A DNA stretch of 64,000 nt from Cyclobacteriaceae bacterium. Lineage in GTDB: Bacteria; Bacteroidota; Bacteroidia; Cytophagales; Cyclobacteriaceae. The translations under genes and the position numbers were made by a program. The stretch covers positions 124,001-188,000 of the forward strand of contig JABFRS010000001.1 of NCBI GenBank assembly GCA_013141055.1. The letters run 5' to 3'. Shown here in pieces: positions 43,078 to 53,400 of the stretch. Under the pieces are notes generated by a model. The model did no database searches. It had not been told where the DNA came from and worked only from the letters and a program-made list of their open reading frames with translations. Position 1 is the first letter of the stretch. Each line of letters starts with the position of its first letter.

Positions 43078-45039
43078 TCAATGTTGAGATTCTCCCAATC
43101 GTTCCTTTATAATAGTTTTAATATCCTCCTTGATAGCATAATAGATTTCCTGGATCTCGTACTGAGTGATCCGCCGAATGGCGGGAATTGGTTCGTACCT
43201 CTCCTCTTCTTTCCTGATCGCGTCGTGATCGTTCACGATTTCCGCATGAAAAACCTTCAGCTTAATTTTTTGTACCGGATCATCGGAAACCATTCCCACA
43301 AACTCCCCGGAAGAAAGAGCAGCAATTTTTGACGCGGGTATCGCTGAGTCGAGCTGCGTTGATCGGCTAAGAGATGTATCAGAAGCATTAATCGAAAGAC
43401 TTTGACGCTCCTGGACGATTTTTCCAAATCGCTCGGACAACAATCGCGCGGTGTCCCCCACCACCTGACCACTGATGACGTTGCCGACGATATTCATGAT
43501 GACTTCGGCCTGCTCACGTCCATAGTCTTTTTTCAGCTGGCTATAATCCTGGACGGCAAGTGTTGTAGCAACCTTGTTAGCTCGAGCCGTTGCTATCAAT
43601 CCGTCAATGCCGTTAAAGTAGATCGTTGGAAACTCATCAAAGACCAGGCTGCTTTTTAGCTGGTTCTTCTTATTAACAAGCTTGATGACCCTTGATATGT
43701 ACAATGACAATACTGCACCATAGATCTGTTGCTTCTGAGGATTATTTCCCATACAGACTACCTTTGGTTCTTTTGGATTATTAATGTCCAGTGTAAAGTC
43801 CCTCCCCGACAAAACATAATAAAGTTGAGGGGAAGCAAGTCTTGCCATACCGATTTTTGCGCTCGCAATCTGACCTTCGAGCTGTTCCATAGCGTTATGC
43901 TTGAAGGCTGATTCAAATGGATTGATCAGCACTTCGATCTCCGGCTCTGTCCGGAGAAGTGTAAATAGTGTTTTATAATCCAGCTGCATCAGCTCGATCA
44001 CATGCGGCAGCGTACAGAATCGTCCGCCTTCATACTGCCTTAAAAACCAGATAATAGCCGTGACAAAGTTGATAGGTGATTCAACAAAAAAGTCTCCCTG
44101 CTTTTTTATCCAATCGCGGTTTAACCCGAGCATAATGGTACGGGATGATTCAGTCGCGTCTGTGATATCCTCCATTGTAGTAGGATCGAGAGGATTACAG
44201 CGATGTGTCCGGGATAGGTCATCAAAATTGATCACGTAAAATTCCGGCGTCACTTTGTAATGATGGGCGTTCCGCAGAAGTGCATTATAGGTTATTCTCG
44301 ACAGATCGTCATACTTGAAATCGTAAATGAACATCGAGAAGCCCTTCGCAATATGCTGGCTGATGATGTGCCGTATGACAAAATACGATTTACCTGCGCC
44401 CGGCGTCCCTATTACGAGCGACGAGCGAAACGGATTGATGATGTTGATCCAGCTTTGCTTGACTTTGCCCTGATGTGTATACCGCGCAGGCAGGTTAATG
44501 GAGAATTCGTTTTCCAGGAACCGCTCCTCCTGTGGGAAGGATTCATTCTGAATATTGAAAATATCTTTTTTGAGATCTTCTGATATTACGCGGGATATCC
44601 ACGTCCCACCGGCGAGAATCATAAGGTATCCGAAGACCGAAAGCGATAAATAAGTAAATGAGAGTTGGGCCGGCGACAGGCCAAGAAACTCATGCCATTG
44701 AAAAATCAAATGACTTTCAATGAAAACGATCGTGCCGGTTAAGGCAAAAGTCAGTGCAACACCGAAATGAACTTGCGGTTCTTTCTTTCCCTGGACTCCC
44801 AGCAGTGAAATCAGCAAAAGCAATAAGCAGAATAGCTTAGAAAATAATGGGTGCTGAAAAAATTCGAGCTGATGAAGGGTTAGTATGATCTGGTCAACGA
44901 AGTGATGTGTTAAACCCCATTCCCTGAAACTGCCGTGGCAGAATACATAGATATGCGTAGCGAGTATAAACAGACTTACATAGCGTGTAAAATCAATAAT
45001 CTTCCGTAATGCCTGTTCGTTTTCCCCGGTATGTGCCAT
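43078..45039 (-). CDS. Type IV coupling protein (TraD/TraG, MobC type)
   Basis: 653 residues from ATG 45039 (MAHTGENEQ); an ATG 30 bp upstream is less typical. The N-terminus has membrane segments within the first 150 residues. Walker A GTPGAGKS near residue 205, Walker B LVFDEFPTIYFNG further on, and LAVQDYSQLKKDYGREQA are T4CP signatures. It connects the relaxosome to the T4SS. It is divergent from the Crp-like gene; the intergenic region carries a strong 18-bp palindrome. Confidence 0.92.
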   Translation of the reverse strand: MAHTGENEQALRKIIDFTRYVSLFILATHIYVFCHGSFREWGLTHHFVDQIILTLHQLEFFQHPLFSKLFCLLLLLISLLGVQGKKEPQVHFGVALTFALTGTIVFIESHLIFQWHEFLGLSPAQLSFTYLSLSVFGYLMILAGGTWISRVISEDLKKDIFNIQNESFPQEERFLENEFSINLPARYTHQGKVKQSWINIINPFRSSLVIGTPGAGKSYFVIRHIISQHIAKGFSMFIYDFKYDDLSRITYNALLRNAHHYKVTPEFYVINFDDLSRTHRCNPLDPTTMEDITDATESSRTIMLGLNRDWIKKQGDFFVESPINFVTAIIWFLRQYEGGRFCTLPHVIELMQLDYKTLFTLLRTEPEIEVLINPFESAFKHNAMEQLEGQIASAKIGMARLASPQLYYVLSGRDFTLDINNPKEPKVVCMGNNPQKQQIYGAVLSLYISRVIKLVNKKNQLKSSLVFDEFPTIYFNGIDGLIATARANKVATTLAVQDYSQLKKDYGREQAEVIMNIVGNVISGQVVGDTARLLSERFGKIVQERQSLSINASDTSLSRSTQLDSAIPASKIAALSSGEFVGMVSDDPVQKIKLKVFHAEIVNDHDAIRKEEERYEPIPAIRRITQYEIQEIYYAIKEDIKTIIKERLGESQH

Positions 45040-45082
45040 CGTGATGCAAACCAAACCATCCCCCGGCATTCAAAACAGTTAC

Positions 45083-45100
45083 AGGGGTTCTGGAACCCCT
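45083..45100. promoter_or_regulatory. Perfect palindrome between T4CP and Crp-like genes
   Basis: AGGGGTTC and GAACCCCT flank TG, giving an 18-bp palindrome 44 bp upstream of the coupling protein start and about 95 bp upstream of the Crp-like gene. It could be an operator for either. Confidence 0.35.
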
Positions 45101-45195
45101 TCATTTTTAACGCTGGCACGAAAAATATTTCTGGTGAACCGAGGGAAACCGCCGTTCCCATTCGAGAAATAGGATGAATACCTAACCTTTTCTGC

Positions 45196-45765
45196 ATGTC
45201 CTTTAAAAATCTTTTTAAAGTGCTGGAGACAATGCATCCGATTTCAGATGAGCTTCAGCGGGCGCTGATGAAAGAAATGACGCAACTGTCATATCCGAAG
45301 GATTATCTTCTTCATGAAGCCCCCTGGGTGGCGGACTATGCATACTTCCTGCATTCGGGATATGCAATGTCCTATTATTACCTGAAGGGAAAAAAGCGCG
45401 TTCAGTGCATCTGGACATCCGGACAGATCATGTTTCTCCCCACAAGCTTCATTGAAAAGGCACAGTCAAATGAACACATTGAGCTCGTTGCCAGCTGCGA
45501 ATTGATCTGCATTAATCATACATCCGTGATTCGATTGTTCAGGGATTTTCCCGAAACAAACATCATTTACCGAAAGGTCATGAACCAGTACTATGACTCG
45601 GTGAAAGAACGCCTTATTGACATTCTCCTGCTAAGTGCACCGGAACGTTTGCAAAAACTTCTTGATCGTCTCCCGGAGATTGAGCAGATCCTGAATCAGG
45701 AAGATGTCGCTTCTTACCTCGGGATAACTCCTCAGTCGTTAAGTCGCATCAAGAGAAAATCTTAA
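45196..45765 (+). CDS. Crp/Fnr-family transcription regulator
   Basis: 189 residues. A cyclic-nucleotide-binding-type beta barrel (YAYFLHSGYAMSYYYLKGKKRVQCIWTSGQIMF) is followed by a helix and a C-terminal HTH (LNQEDVASYLGITPQSLSRIKRK). The family is very common in Bacteroidota, often next to efflux or uptake genes. It is divergent from the T4CP gene and 88 bp before the MauE-like gene. The effector is unknown. Confidence 0.88.
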   Translation: MSFKNLFKVLETMHPISDELQRALMKEMTQLSYPKDYLLHEAPWVADYAYFLHSGYAMSYYYLKGKKRVQCIWTSGQIMFLPTSFIEKAQSNEHIELVASCELICINHTSVIRLFRDFPETNIIYRKVMNQYYDSVKERLIDILLLSAPERLQKLLDRLPEIEQILNQEDVASYLGITPQSLSRIKRKS

Positions 45766-45853
45766 CAAGGGATAAGCCAAAGTCTGAACCTATGGCAACT
45801 GAAAGTCTGAACATCAAAATACCACTAATCTTATACAGAGCAATAACTTTATT

Positions 45854-47362
45854 ATGTCAAATGAGAGGATCATGAAAAGCCGGGAAAACATCGTTGACAT
45901 CATCTGCATACTATACATCATCCTGTTTATGTATGCGAGCATCAGCAAAATCCTTCAGTACTCTGATTTCATTATTCAACTGCAAAAGTCACCAATCCTG
46001 GTAGACATCAGTGGCTTTGTGAGCTGGTCCATTCCTGCCGTTGAGATTCTGATTGCTTTACTCCTGGTCTTTCAGACAACCAGGCAAATCGGGCTATACG
46101 CCTCTTTTGGACTCATGATGCTTTTTACGTTCTACATCATTTCAATTTTGGGATACAGTGAATATGTTCCCTGCTCCTGTGGTGGGATTCTTCAATCCCT
46201 GGGATGGACTGAACATTTATTTTTCAATATTGCATTTTGCCTTTTAGGTGTGGCAGCAATCGTTTTGCAGTCAAAGAGAAAAAGAACATCAATCGTATTC
46301 ATAGCGTCAATCACATTATCAACGCTGATCATTGTCTTTGTCCTATTTCGTTTGACCTACCAGGACAATGAAAAATACAGTTCCTTCAACATACGATCAT
46401 TTAGCGCATCAATTGGACAAAGAGATTCAGTCAACCTTGGATTTAACTCCTACTACTTTGCCGGCAAAGGAAATCACCTTCTCTTCCTGGGAAATGAAAC
46501 AGCGCCCCAGATAGTCACCACCTTCAATCCGGCAACACGCGCACTCGATGCGAGAGCCATTACTTATGATGGAGCTCTAAGTTCAAATTCGCGACTATCA
46601 GTTAACACGGATCATTTCTACTTACACGATGGGACCATACCGGTCATCCTTTTCGGGCGGATGGACGACTTGATCGCCGAACCCTCTAAACTCACCTACC
46701 GTCATTTCACTGACATGGTTCCGTTAAGTCCAACTACATACGCCTTCCGGATCTCCGATAAGAGTGGTAAACAGCAGCTTGCCATTACCAGACTTGATTC
46801 CGGGCTTTCGATAAAACCCAATATACTTCGTGAACAGGTTGACGGAAGATTTGATGTTGATGGTAAGTTATTTTTCGATGAAAAAAATAAAAAGATTGGA
46901 TATGTCTACCTGTATCGCAATCAATTCCTGGAACTGGATAGTGCGTTACATCTGCTTGCCATTCGAAATACGATTGACACGGTACGGACCGCCAAGATAA
47001 AAGTCAGTACCGTTGAGCAAGGTAATAAGATCTCTTCGGTCGTAATCCCAACCCTGACGGTTAATCTTCACGCATCCACTGGTTCTGACCTGCTGTTGAT
47101 TCAATCAAACATACGGGCCAAGAATCAAACGAAGGAAGAATTTGAAAATTCGATCAGGCTGGATGTCTACCATTTTTTAAAAGGTGTTTACCTCGCCAGC
47201 ATTAACATACCTATGGAAGACAAATCCACGTTCAGGGATCTGATCGTTTTTGAAACAGATCTATATCTGCTGATCGGAAATTCATTGATACGTTATGACA
47301 TGGCAGACATTCTGCTGGAATGCAAGACTCTGTCATCACAAAGAAATTTTACTGGCCAGTAA
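45854..47362 (+). CDS. MauE/DoxX-like membrane protein with periplasmic domain
   Basis: 502 residues. Four membrane helices in the first 150 residues and the CSCGG motif at about 99-103 fit the MauE/DoxX-like redox family. After a fifth helix (about 150-170) a large extracytoplasmic domain follows that resembles beta-propeller-like domains of Bacteroidota TlpA-associated proteins. It is followed by a small exported gene and convergent with the TlpA gene, so redox balance during uptake is a plausible role. An alternative ATG lies 18 bp in. Confidence 0.75.
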   Translation: MSNERIMKSRENIVDIICILYIILFMYASISKILQYSDFIIQLQKSPILVDISGFVSWSIPAVEILIALLLVFQTTRQIGLYASFGLMMLFTFYIISILGYSEYVPCSCGGILQSLGWTEHLFFNIAFCLLGVAAIVLQSKRKRTSIVFIASITLSTLIIVFVLFRLTYQDNEKYSSFNIRSFSASIGQRDSVNLGFNSYYFAGKGNHLLFLGNETAPQIVTTFNPATRALDARAITYDGALSSNSRLSVNTDHFYLHDGTIPVILFGRMDDLIAEPSKLTYRHFTDMVPLSPTTYAFRISDKSGKQQLAITRLDSGLSIKPNILREQVDGRFDVDGKLFFDEKNKKIGYVYLYRNQFLELDSALHLLAIRNTIDTVRTAKIKVSTVEQGNKISSVVIPTLTVNLHASTGSDLLLIQSNIRAKNQTKEEFENSIRLDVYHFLKGVYLASINIPMEDKSTFRDLIVFETDLYLLIGNSLIRYDMADILLECKTLSSQRNFTGQ

Positions 47363-47458
47363 AATGACTTCCAAGGAAGTCTGCCGTACCAGGGGACGGC
47401 AAAAGGGACACGATCGAAAACCCTTAAAAGAGTAGATCAAAATTTAATCCATAACAAA

Positions 47459-47692
47459 ATGAAAAAGTTAAAATTATTCGCAGTCGTTCTCGGACTGATG
47501 TTAAGTGTTGCGGGCGTTTTCGCCAAGCCAGCACTATTCACTGTCCAGGGCAAAAAAGACATCCCTGGGGTATGTCCTGTTGTCGATGTTAACGATGATT
47601 GTTTGTCCAGTCATGGCGGTGCAATCTGCCAGGTTGACTTCACCAACGTTCTTGACATGTCTTGCAACGATCCGTTAAGAAGAACAAATTAG
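47459..47692 (+). CDS. Small exported cysteine-bearing protein (DUF6520-like)
   Basis: 77 residues: a signal peptide (MKKLKLFAVVLGLMLSVAGVFA), then a short mature part with four cysteines (CPVVDVNDDCLS, ICQVD, SCNDP). Small proteins like this, which I take as DUF6520, sit by MauE and SusC/D genes in Bacteroidota; function unknown. It may be a substrate for the neighbouring redox proteins. Confidence 0.65.
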   Translation: MKKLKLFAVVLGLMLSVAGVFAKPALFTVQGKKDIPGVCPVVDVNDDCLSSHGGAICQVDFTNVLDMSCNDPLRRTN

Positions 47693-47698
47693 GTTGAT

Positions 47699-47726
47699 AA
47701 AGGGAGGATGAAATATCCTCCCTTTT
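47699..47726 (+). terminator. Intrinsic terminator between convergent genes
   Basis: AGGGAGGAT (47701-47709) pairs with ATCCTCCCT (47715-47723), followed by four T. It also has A residues upstream, so it may work in both directions between the DUF6520-like and TlpA genes. Confidence 0.85.
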
Positions 47727-49026
47727 ATTCAAGCATCTTTTTATCTCGAATCACGAGCATGTCAACCGGACGCTCAACGAGTTGAAATCGTATCCCGAAT
47801 TTTGAAATCGCTTTATCGACTGCGGTTGGATCAATGGTATCAACTCCTTCTGCGCACATGCTCTTAATTCTTCCTTTGTATTCCGACTCATAAACAATCG
47901 GATATCTCCCCATGTAATACTTTTCACCTGCAAGACTGGCATTCCAGTTTCTGAGGAATTGCTGGATCGTAAAATTTTTAAAGCAGATCTCAGCCTCGTC
48001 TAATGACCCCGAAAACTCACCATCAACGGTTTTAAAAATCGTTGTGTCAGGAATGGTTAATGACACGTATTTGACAATTCTTTTTTCTATTCTTGATTCA
48101 AAACCGAACCAGTTATCAAGATCATTGGCCATAGCGCCTGACATTTTGAGCCATGAAGAATTTGGCGGGGCTGTCATTTTATAAGAATAAAGGCTGTCGG
48201 ACTGTACCTTATTATAATAGTGCTTTCCCGGATTCCCATGCCGTTCGGATTCAAAAATAACACGATTGAAAGGCATAGGCTCGACGAATGAAAGTTCTCG
48301 TCTTGGTCTTGTAAAAAATTCACCGTAAGCAAACCTGTAAAGATCAATGATACTGCTCCTATGACACGATATCGCTGAGCCGCCTTCGGGAGTGAACATA
48401 ATATTCGTAGGGCCATTAACGTCACCACTTGCGAGCTCGGATTGCCAAATCGCTTTCTGAGCGGTCTGAACTTTAACGGAAATAGAATCTTCTATGGGTT
48501 TTCCGTGGAGCAGGGCATCAACAATTCTATCTACATTCTCGGCCCCGAACACCTTTTTAACGAAACGACCGTCCTTCCCAAACACCATATACGTTGGCAT
48601 TTCAACATGCTTAAGAATGACCTTTGTTAAAAGTGAATCCCCTAAAACAACCGGCAAGGAAATTTTTAGGCGCGGAATATTTGATCGTTTTGCAATGAGC
48701 CTTTCAACTTTAGCTTGATCCTCTGCATCGTTAACAAGGATTACCTGAACTTCCTTTCCATATTTCCGCTGGATGTCATGCATCTTGGGCATGGTTAAAA
48801 TGCACCAGCCACAACTCGTTGTCCAGACATCAAGGACCGTCACCCGGCCTTTAAAGTCAATTGGTCTTTTTGATATTTGTGATGACTCCAGGAATGTAAA
48901 AGAAATTGAAGGCATCTCGTCACCCTCTTTTATTGGCGTATATTTTTTCTGAGCGATTGCTATCGCTACTGATGCGATTAGCGACATGCTCGTCAGGACT
49001 AAGACCTTGATAAATTGATATCTCAT
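47725..49026 (-). CDS. TlpA-family thioredoxin-like protein
   Basis: 433 residues. Signal peptide (first 25 residues), then a thioredoxin fold with the active site CGWC at 72-75 (TTSCGWCILTMP) and the PTYMVFGKDG strand region near 155. The long C-terminal half is an added domain of unknown function typical of the SusC/D-linked Bacteroidota TlpA proteins. It is likely periplasmic or outer-membrane-associated and reduces disulfides. It is 1 bp downstream of the SusD gene. Confidence 0.88.
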   Translation of the reverse strand: MRYQFIKVLVLTSMSLIASVAIAIAQKKYTPIKEGDEMPSISFTFLESSQISKRPIDFKGRVTVLDVWTTSCGWCILTMPKMHDIQRKYGKEVQVILVNDAEDQAKVERLIAKRSNIPRLKISLPVVLGDSLLTKVILKHVEMPTYMVFGKDGRFVKKVFGAENVDRIVDALLHGKPIEDSISVKVQTAQKAIWQSELASGDVNGPTNIMFTPEGGSAISCHRSSIIDLYRFAYGEFFTRPRRELSFVEPMPFNRVIFESERHGNPGKHYYNKVQSDSLYSYKMTAPPNSSWLKMSGAMANDLDNWFGFESRIEKRIVKYVSLTIPDTTIFKTVDGEFSGSLDEAEICFKNFTIQQFLRNWNASLAGEKYYMGRYPIVYESEYKGRIKSMCAEGVDTIDPTAVDKAISKFGIRFQLVERPVDMLVIRDKKMLE

Positions 49027-49027
49027 A

Positions 49028-50422
49028 TTAGTATCCTGAATTTTGTGGGTTCAAGTTCGGATTAGCAGCAAGTTCTGTTTGAGGAATTGGATAGAGCAAG
49101 TCAGTTAATGCCCACCCCGGTTTTACTGGCTGCAGCACGGCATTGGCGCGATCCCAGCGTTTCAAATCAAGCCAGCGATGCCCCCACTCTGAAAAGAATT
49201 CAACCCTTCTCTCTTGTTCGATAGCCAACAGCAAATTATCCATCGTTGGAACGGGGATCTTCGTTTGAATGGAGGGCAGGCCCGCACGAGAACGGATCAC
49301 GTCCAGGTCGCTCATGGACTCAGGTAATTTTCCTTGCCGGGCACGCGCCTCGGAACGAATCAGGTATTGTTCTGCCAAACGCAGGACCATTGAATATTCA
49401 GTAACGGGTTGGTTTAAAAGTCTGACTTTATACTTTAATGGAAAATAAATGACCGTAGCGGCAACCGTTTGATTTCCGGTCCAGTTTGTCTTCCGCTTAT
49501 CTCCCACTTCAAACGAATTGATAAGCGAAGTGGTCAAAGATGCCGTTGACGGTAATGACGTAGAGGAGAAAGGGATGAACAGTGAACCTTCGTTCGTATT
49601 TTGACCCGTTACCACTGGCATAAGTTGCCAGATCGCTTCCGTGCTGTTCTTTAAAAAAGCAACATTGAGATCTGTTACCAGCTTGAAAAGAGTTGCCTGG
49701 TTAATTACCGTGGTTGAAACGCTTTCTGCATTGACCCAATCACCGCTATATAAATGAACCCTTGCAAGCATTGCCGAAGCCGCCCATGACGTGACCCGAA
49801 CACGTTCACTACTGGTGAATTGAAAATCATTTGCAAGTAAGCCTTGTGCTTCCGTAAGATCCTGTTTGATCAGAGCGATCACCTGATCTTTCGTTGCCCG
49901 TTTGGAACTTGAATTGACAACATAGTCTGTGGATGTAGAAATTGGAATTTCACCATATAGATTCGTAAGGTAGAAGTGACAGAACGACCTGATAAACTTG
50001 GCTTCTCCCAAGAGCTGATTTCTAACGGCCGCGGTAATGGAGGTACTCTGCTGAAGACCCTCAATGGCAGAGTTGCAATAGTAAATAGATTTGTAAGCCC
50101 CGGCCCAAATAGCTGAATTACTGTTGGAGGTCGGAAGGACATTATTATTGTAGAACTCATCGAGCGCAGAACCATAACTGATCAACTCATCGGCCGAGGC
50201 TCCGCCAACGAATGTCACGCTTGAGCTAAGACCACTCGCAAAACCGGAACGCACCATCTCATGATAGATTCCTCTGATAGCAGCGGTCGCACTAACATCA
50301 TCGGCATACACGATAGAGCTTACAGATTCTGTCTTTGGAGGGGCGATCTCTACAAAGCTTTCACAGGCATCGAGTGCAATCGTCACCAGGAATAAAATAA
50401 TATATCGTTTCATGTTGTTCAT
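49028..50422 (-). CDS. SusD/RagB-family outer-membrane lipoprotein
   Basis: 464 residues. Lipoprotein signal with C20 (ALDAC); an ATG 9 bp in would also do. SusD features include AAIRGIYHEMV, the LLGEAKFIRSFCHFYLTNLYGE segment and the end WALTDLLYPIPQTELAANPNLNPQNSGY. SusD proteins cap the TonB-dependent channel and bind substrate at the cell surface. It starts 1 bp after susC stops. The substrate cannot be read. Confidence 0.93.
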   Translation of the reverse strand: MNNMKRYIILFLVTIALDACESFVEIAPPKTESVSSIVYADDVSATAAIRGIYHEMVRSGFASGLSSSVTFVGGASADELISYGSALDEFYNNNVLPTSNSNSAIWAGAYKSIYYCNSAIEGLQQSTSITAAVRNQLLGEAKFIRSFCHFYLTNLYGEIPISTSTDYVVNSSSKRATKDQVIALIKQDLTEAQGLLANDFQFTSSERVRVTSWAASAMLARVHLYSGDWVNAESVSTTVINQATLFKLVTDLNVAFLKNSTEAIWQLMPVVTGQNTNEGSLFIPFSSTSLPSTASLTTSLINSFEVGDKRKTNWTGNQTVAATVIYFPLKYKVRLLNQPVTEYSMVLRLAEQYLIRSEARARQGKLPESMSDLDVIRSRAGLPSIQTKIPVPTMDNLLLAIEQERRVEFFSEWGHRWLDLKRWDRANAVLQPVKPGWALTDLLYPIPQTELAANPNLNPQNSGY

Positions 50423-50423
50423 T

Positions 50424-53400
50424 TTAAAAGGTCAATTGAGCGCCAATGGTCATCATCCGCAGGGGTGATAGAGATTTGACATTTTGAGGTTCAGGATCAG
50501 AGCCATTATAGTCTGTGATGACAAACAGGTTTTGGCCCTGAACGTAAAGCCTCACCTTTTCAGCCCTGATCTTTCCGGATACTGCCGCAGGCATCGTCCA
50601 CGACAATGAAGCATTTTGTAACCGAATGAAAGAAGCATCGGAAAGAATTCCATCGCCATTGGAAATGGCATTTCCGAATGCGGTGGCTGCTACGCCGCCC
50701 TGAGTATATCGTTGAACATCCGTGATATCACCAGGTCGTTGCCACCGCTCCAGTACCAACGTCGGTTGGTTACCACGATAACCAGGTGGAAGTCCGATAC
50801 TATACAAATAATTAAATCCAACCTGTTTTACGAATTGAAAGAAGAATTGCAATTCAAAATTTCCAACGGTTATCGTATTCTGAAGTCCACCATAATAATC
50901 GAAAGTCCGTTGCTTAAGGAATTGCGCGTCGACTGCTGTACTTAATACGCCATTATTATCAACATCTTCAAAGGAATACAAGCCGGTTTGAGGATCGACA
51001 CCAAGGCTCTTATACTTCTTTACAACGAACAACGATTTGTCGACCGCATAGGTGTTGGCATAGCTGGACCCTTCAATGTTCGGATAACTTACCAGTCTAT
51101 TGGTTGGCAGTGTGACGTTCAGGCTGGAACTCCACGAAAAACTTCCTCGGCGGATATTCAGATTAGAGACTACAATCTCTAAACCGGTATTTTGAATGAC
51201 CGCCGGAAGGTTGCTTTGGATGGAAGTGAATCCCGCAACCGCAGGTAAGGTATAGCCCACCAGCTGGTTGGAAGATCGGTTATGATAGTAGCTCGCCGAA
51301 AATGCTAAACGATCATTGAAAAAGCCGAGTTCGATCCCTCCTTCAATCTTCTTGTTCTCTTCCCAGCTGTAGTCCGGATTGTATAATCGCGTTGGATATA
51401 GCCCTTTACCTCCCTGGTAGGTGTACTGAGTGGATGTATGCGTATCGAGGTATTGATAGTCCCCGATCTGATCACTACCGGTTACACCAAAGCTTCCTCT
51501 TAACTTTCCAAAGGAAAGTCCGGGAATGAAATTCTTGATAAAATCTTCACTTGAAAAAATCCAGGCTGCACCCACAGCCCCGAAATTTGCGAACTGCCGG
51601 TTAGGTCCAAATCGACTGGAACCGTCTCTCCTGCCTGTCAGATTAAGAATATACTTTTCCTTCCACGCGTAATTGATTCGTCCGAACACTGCGTGATACT
51701 TATACTCTGAATACTCAACGCCTGAGGGAGTAACTGTCGCAGCCGCTACTGGATTCTCAAGCTGTGTGTCGTTAATAAATCCGGAAGCGAAATATCCTGT
51801 CTTATCACGAATCGATTGTTGAAACGTTGTACCAAGTAACGCGGACAGTCTGCCCCCTCCAACCGCCTTTTGATATTCGATCTGTGGTTCAGCGATCCAG
51901 GATGTTATAGATCCGGTGGTGGTGTTCGAGGAACCCGTTGGATTGAAGGCCGGATTTTGTGCGGCGATTGGAGTGATGCTTCGCTCATTCGTATTGAGGT
52001 AATTCAATCCTGTATTGAGTTTCAATTTCAAACCCTTTGCTACTTCATATGATAAGGTAAGATTGCTGATCAAATTCCTGGTCTTGGCAGTGTAACTGCG
52101 CCTCATATCACCGTAAGGATTGTTCCATGTTCCATTTGACCAATTAAGCGATCCGTCAGGATTATAAATTTGGGGCGAATTGGGCGTTAACGAATATACC
52201 AGGCCTGTGAAGTCCGTTGTGGGCAGGACATTCTGATCAATCACAAAACTGGTGGAGAAATTCATCAGGAATTTTGAATCAAGGGAACTATGAGAAATAT
52301 TGAAATGCATAGAACCCTTTTGATAATTGTAATCTCCGGGAAAGACGGTCGTTTGCTTCAGGTATCCGCCGCCGAATAGAAATTGCGTACTGGCATTCCC
52401 ACCCGAAATACTTGCCTGTGCATTGGTAATCTTTGCCGTCCCTCCCAGCAACTCCTTCCTCCAATCAGTTTGCCTTGTTGTATCCCAGACCAGAAGATCA
52501 GGCGCATTGGAGATTGTTGGCGTAACTCCATCGTTCTTAAAAGCCTCCTTACGCATCCTGACATACTGGGAAGTATTAAGCATATCCATTTGCCGGCCCA
52601 TTGAACCTATTCCCGTGTAAATATTGAGATCAACTTTCGTCTTTCCGCTTTTACCTTTCTTGGTTGTAATCAACACAACACCATTCGATCCGCGTGAACC
52701 ATAGATCGCCGTGGCATCAGCATCCTTTAATACTTCGATACTTTCAATATCTGAAGGATTGATTGAGTTGAGCGGATTAGTACCGCCACGAATCACACCA
52801 CCTCCCGCACTGAACATCGTGGCCGATGAAAAGGGAACGCCGTCAATGAGATATAGGGGCTCGTTGGCTGTTTGCCCTCTTATACTATTCATACCCCTTA
52901 CTTGTATTATAAATGCATCACCAGGAATCCCGGAGTACTGCTGAACCTGAACACCCGCTATCCTGCCCTGCATTGCCTGCAAGGGATTCAGCACAGGTTG
53001 CGACGCGATTTGTTTCGAACTCATGCGTCCTATATTTCCGGTAAGCTCCTTGGAATCCACGTCGTAATAACCTGCGTGCACCGTTACTTCCTCTAGATTC
53101 CTCGCGTCCTCACTCATCGTTACATCAATAATTGTCTTGTCACCAACCACCGTTTCAAAAGAGACGAAGCCAATAAAGGAAAATACCAGAACGTCTTTCT
53201 CCCCTGCTTCCAGAGCAAATTTTCCTTCCGCATCGGTAGTCGTTCCAGACGCAGTTCCTTTGATGATAATATTTACACCGGCAATACCAGCCTTTGATTT
53301 CTCATCAATGACGGTTCCAGAAACGGTGAATAAGGGTCGGTCACCCACTTCAGAATTTTGAGATCTGTTGGGGTTCTTTCTGAGAGTAACCCTTGATTCC

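Noticed and set aside
43075..43332. Plus-strand frame at the T4CP/rteC junction
   Set aside because: Shadow of the T4CP end; no support.
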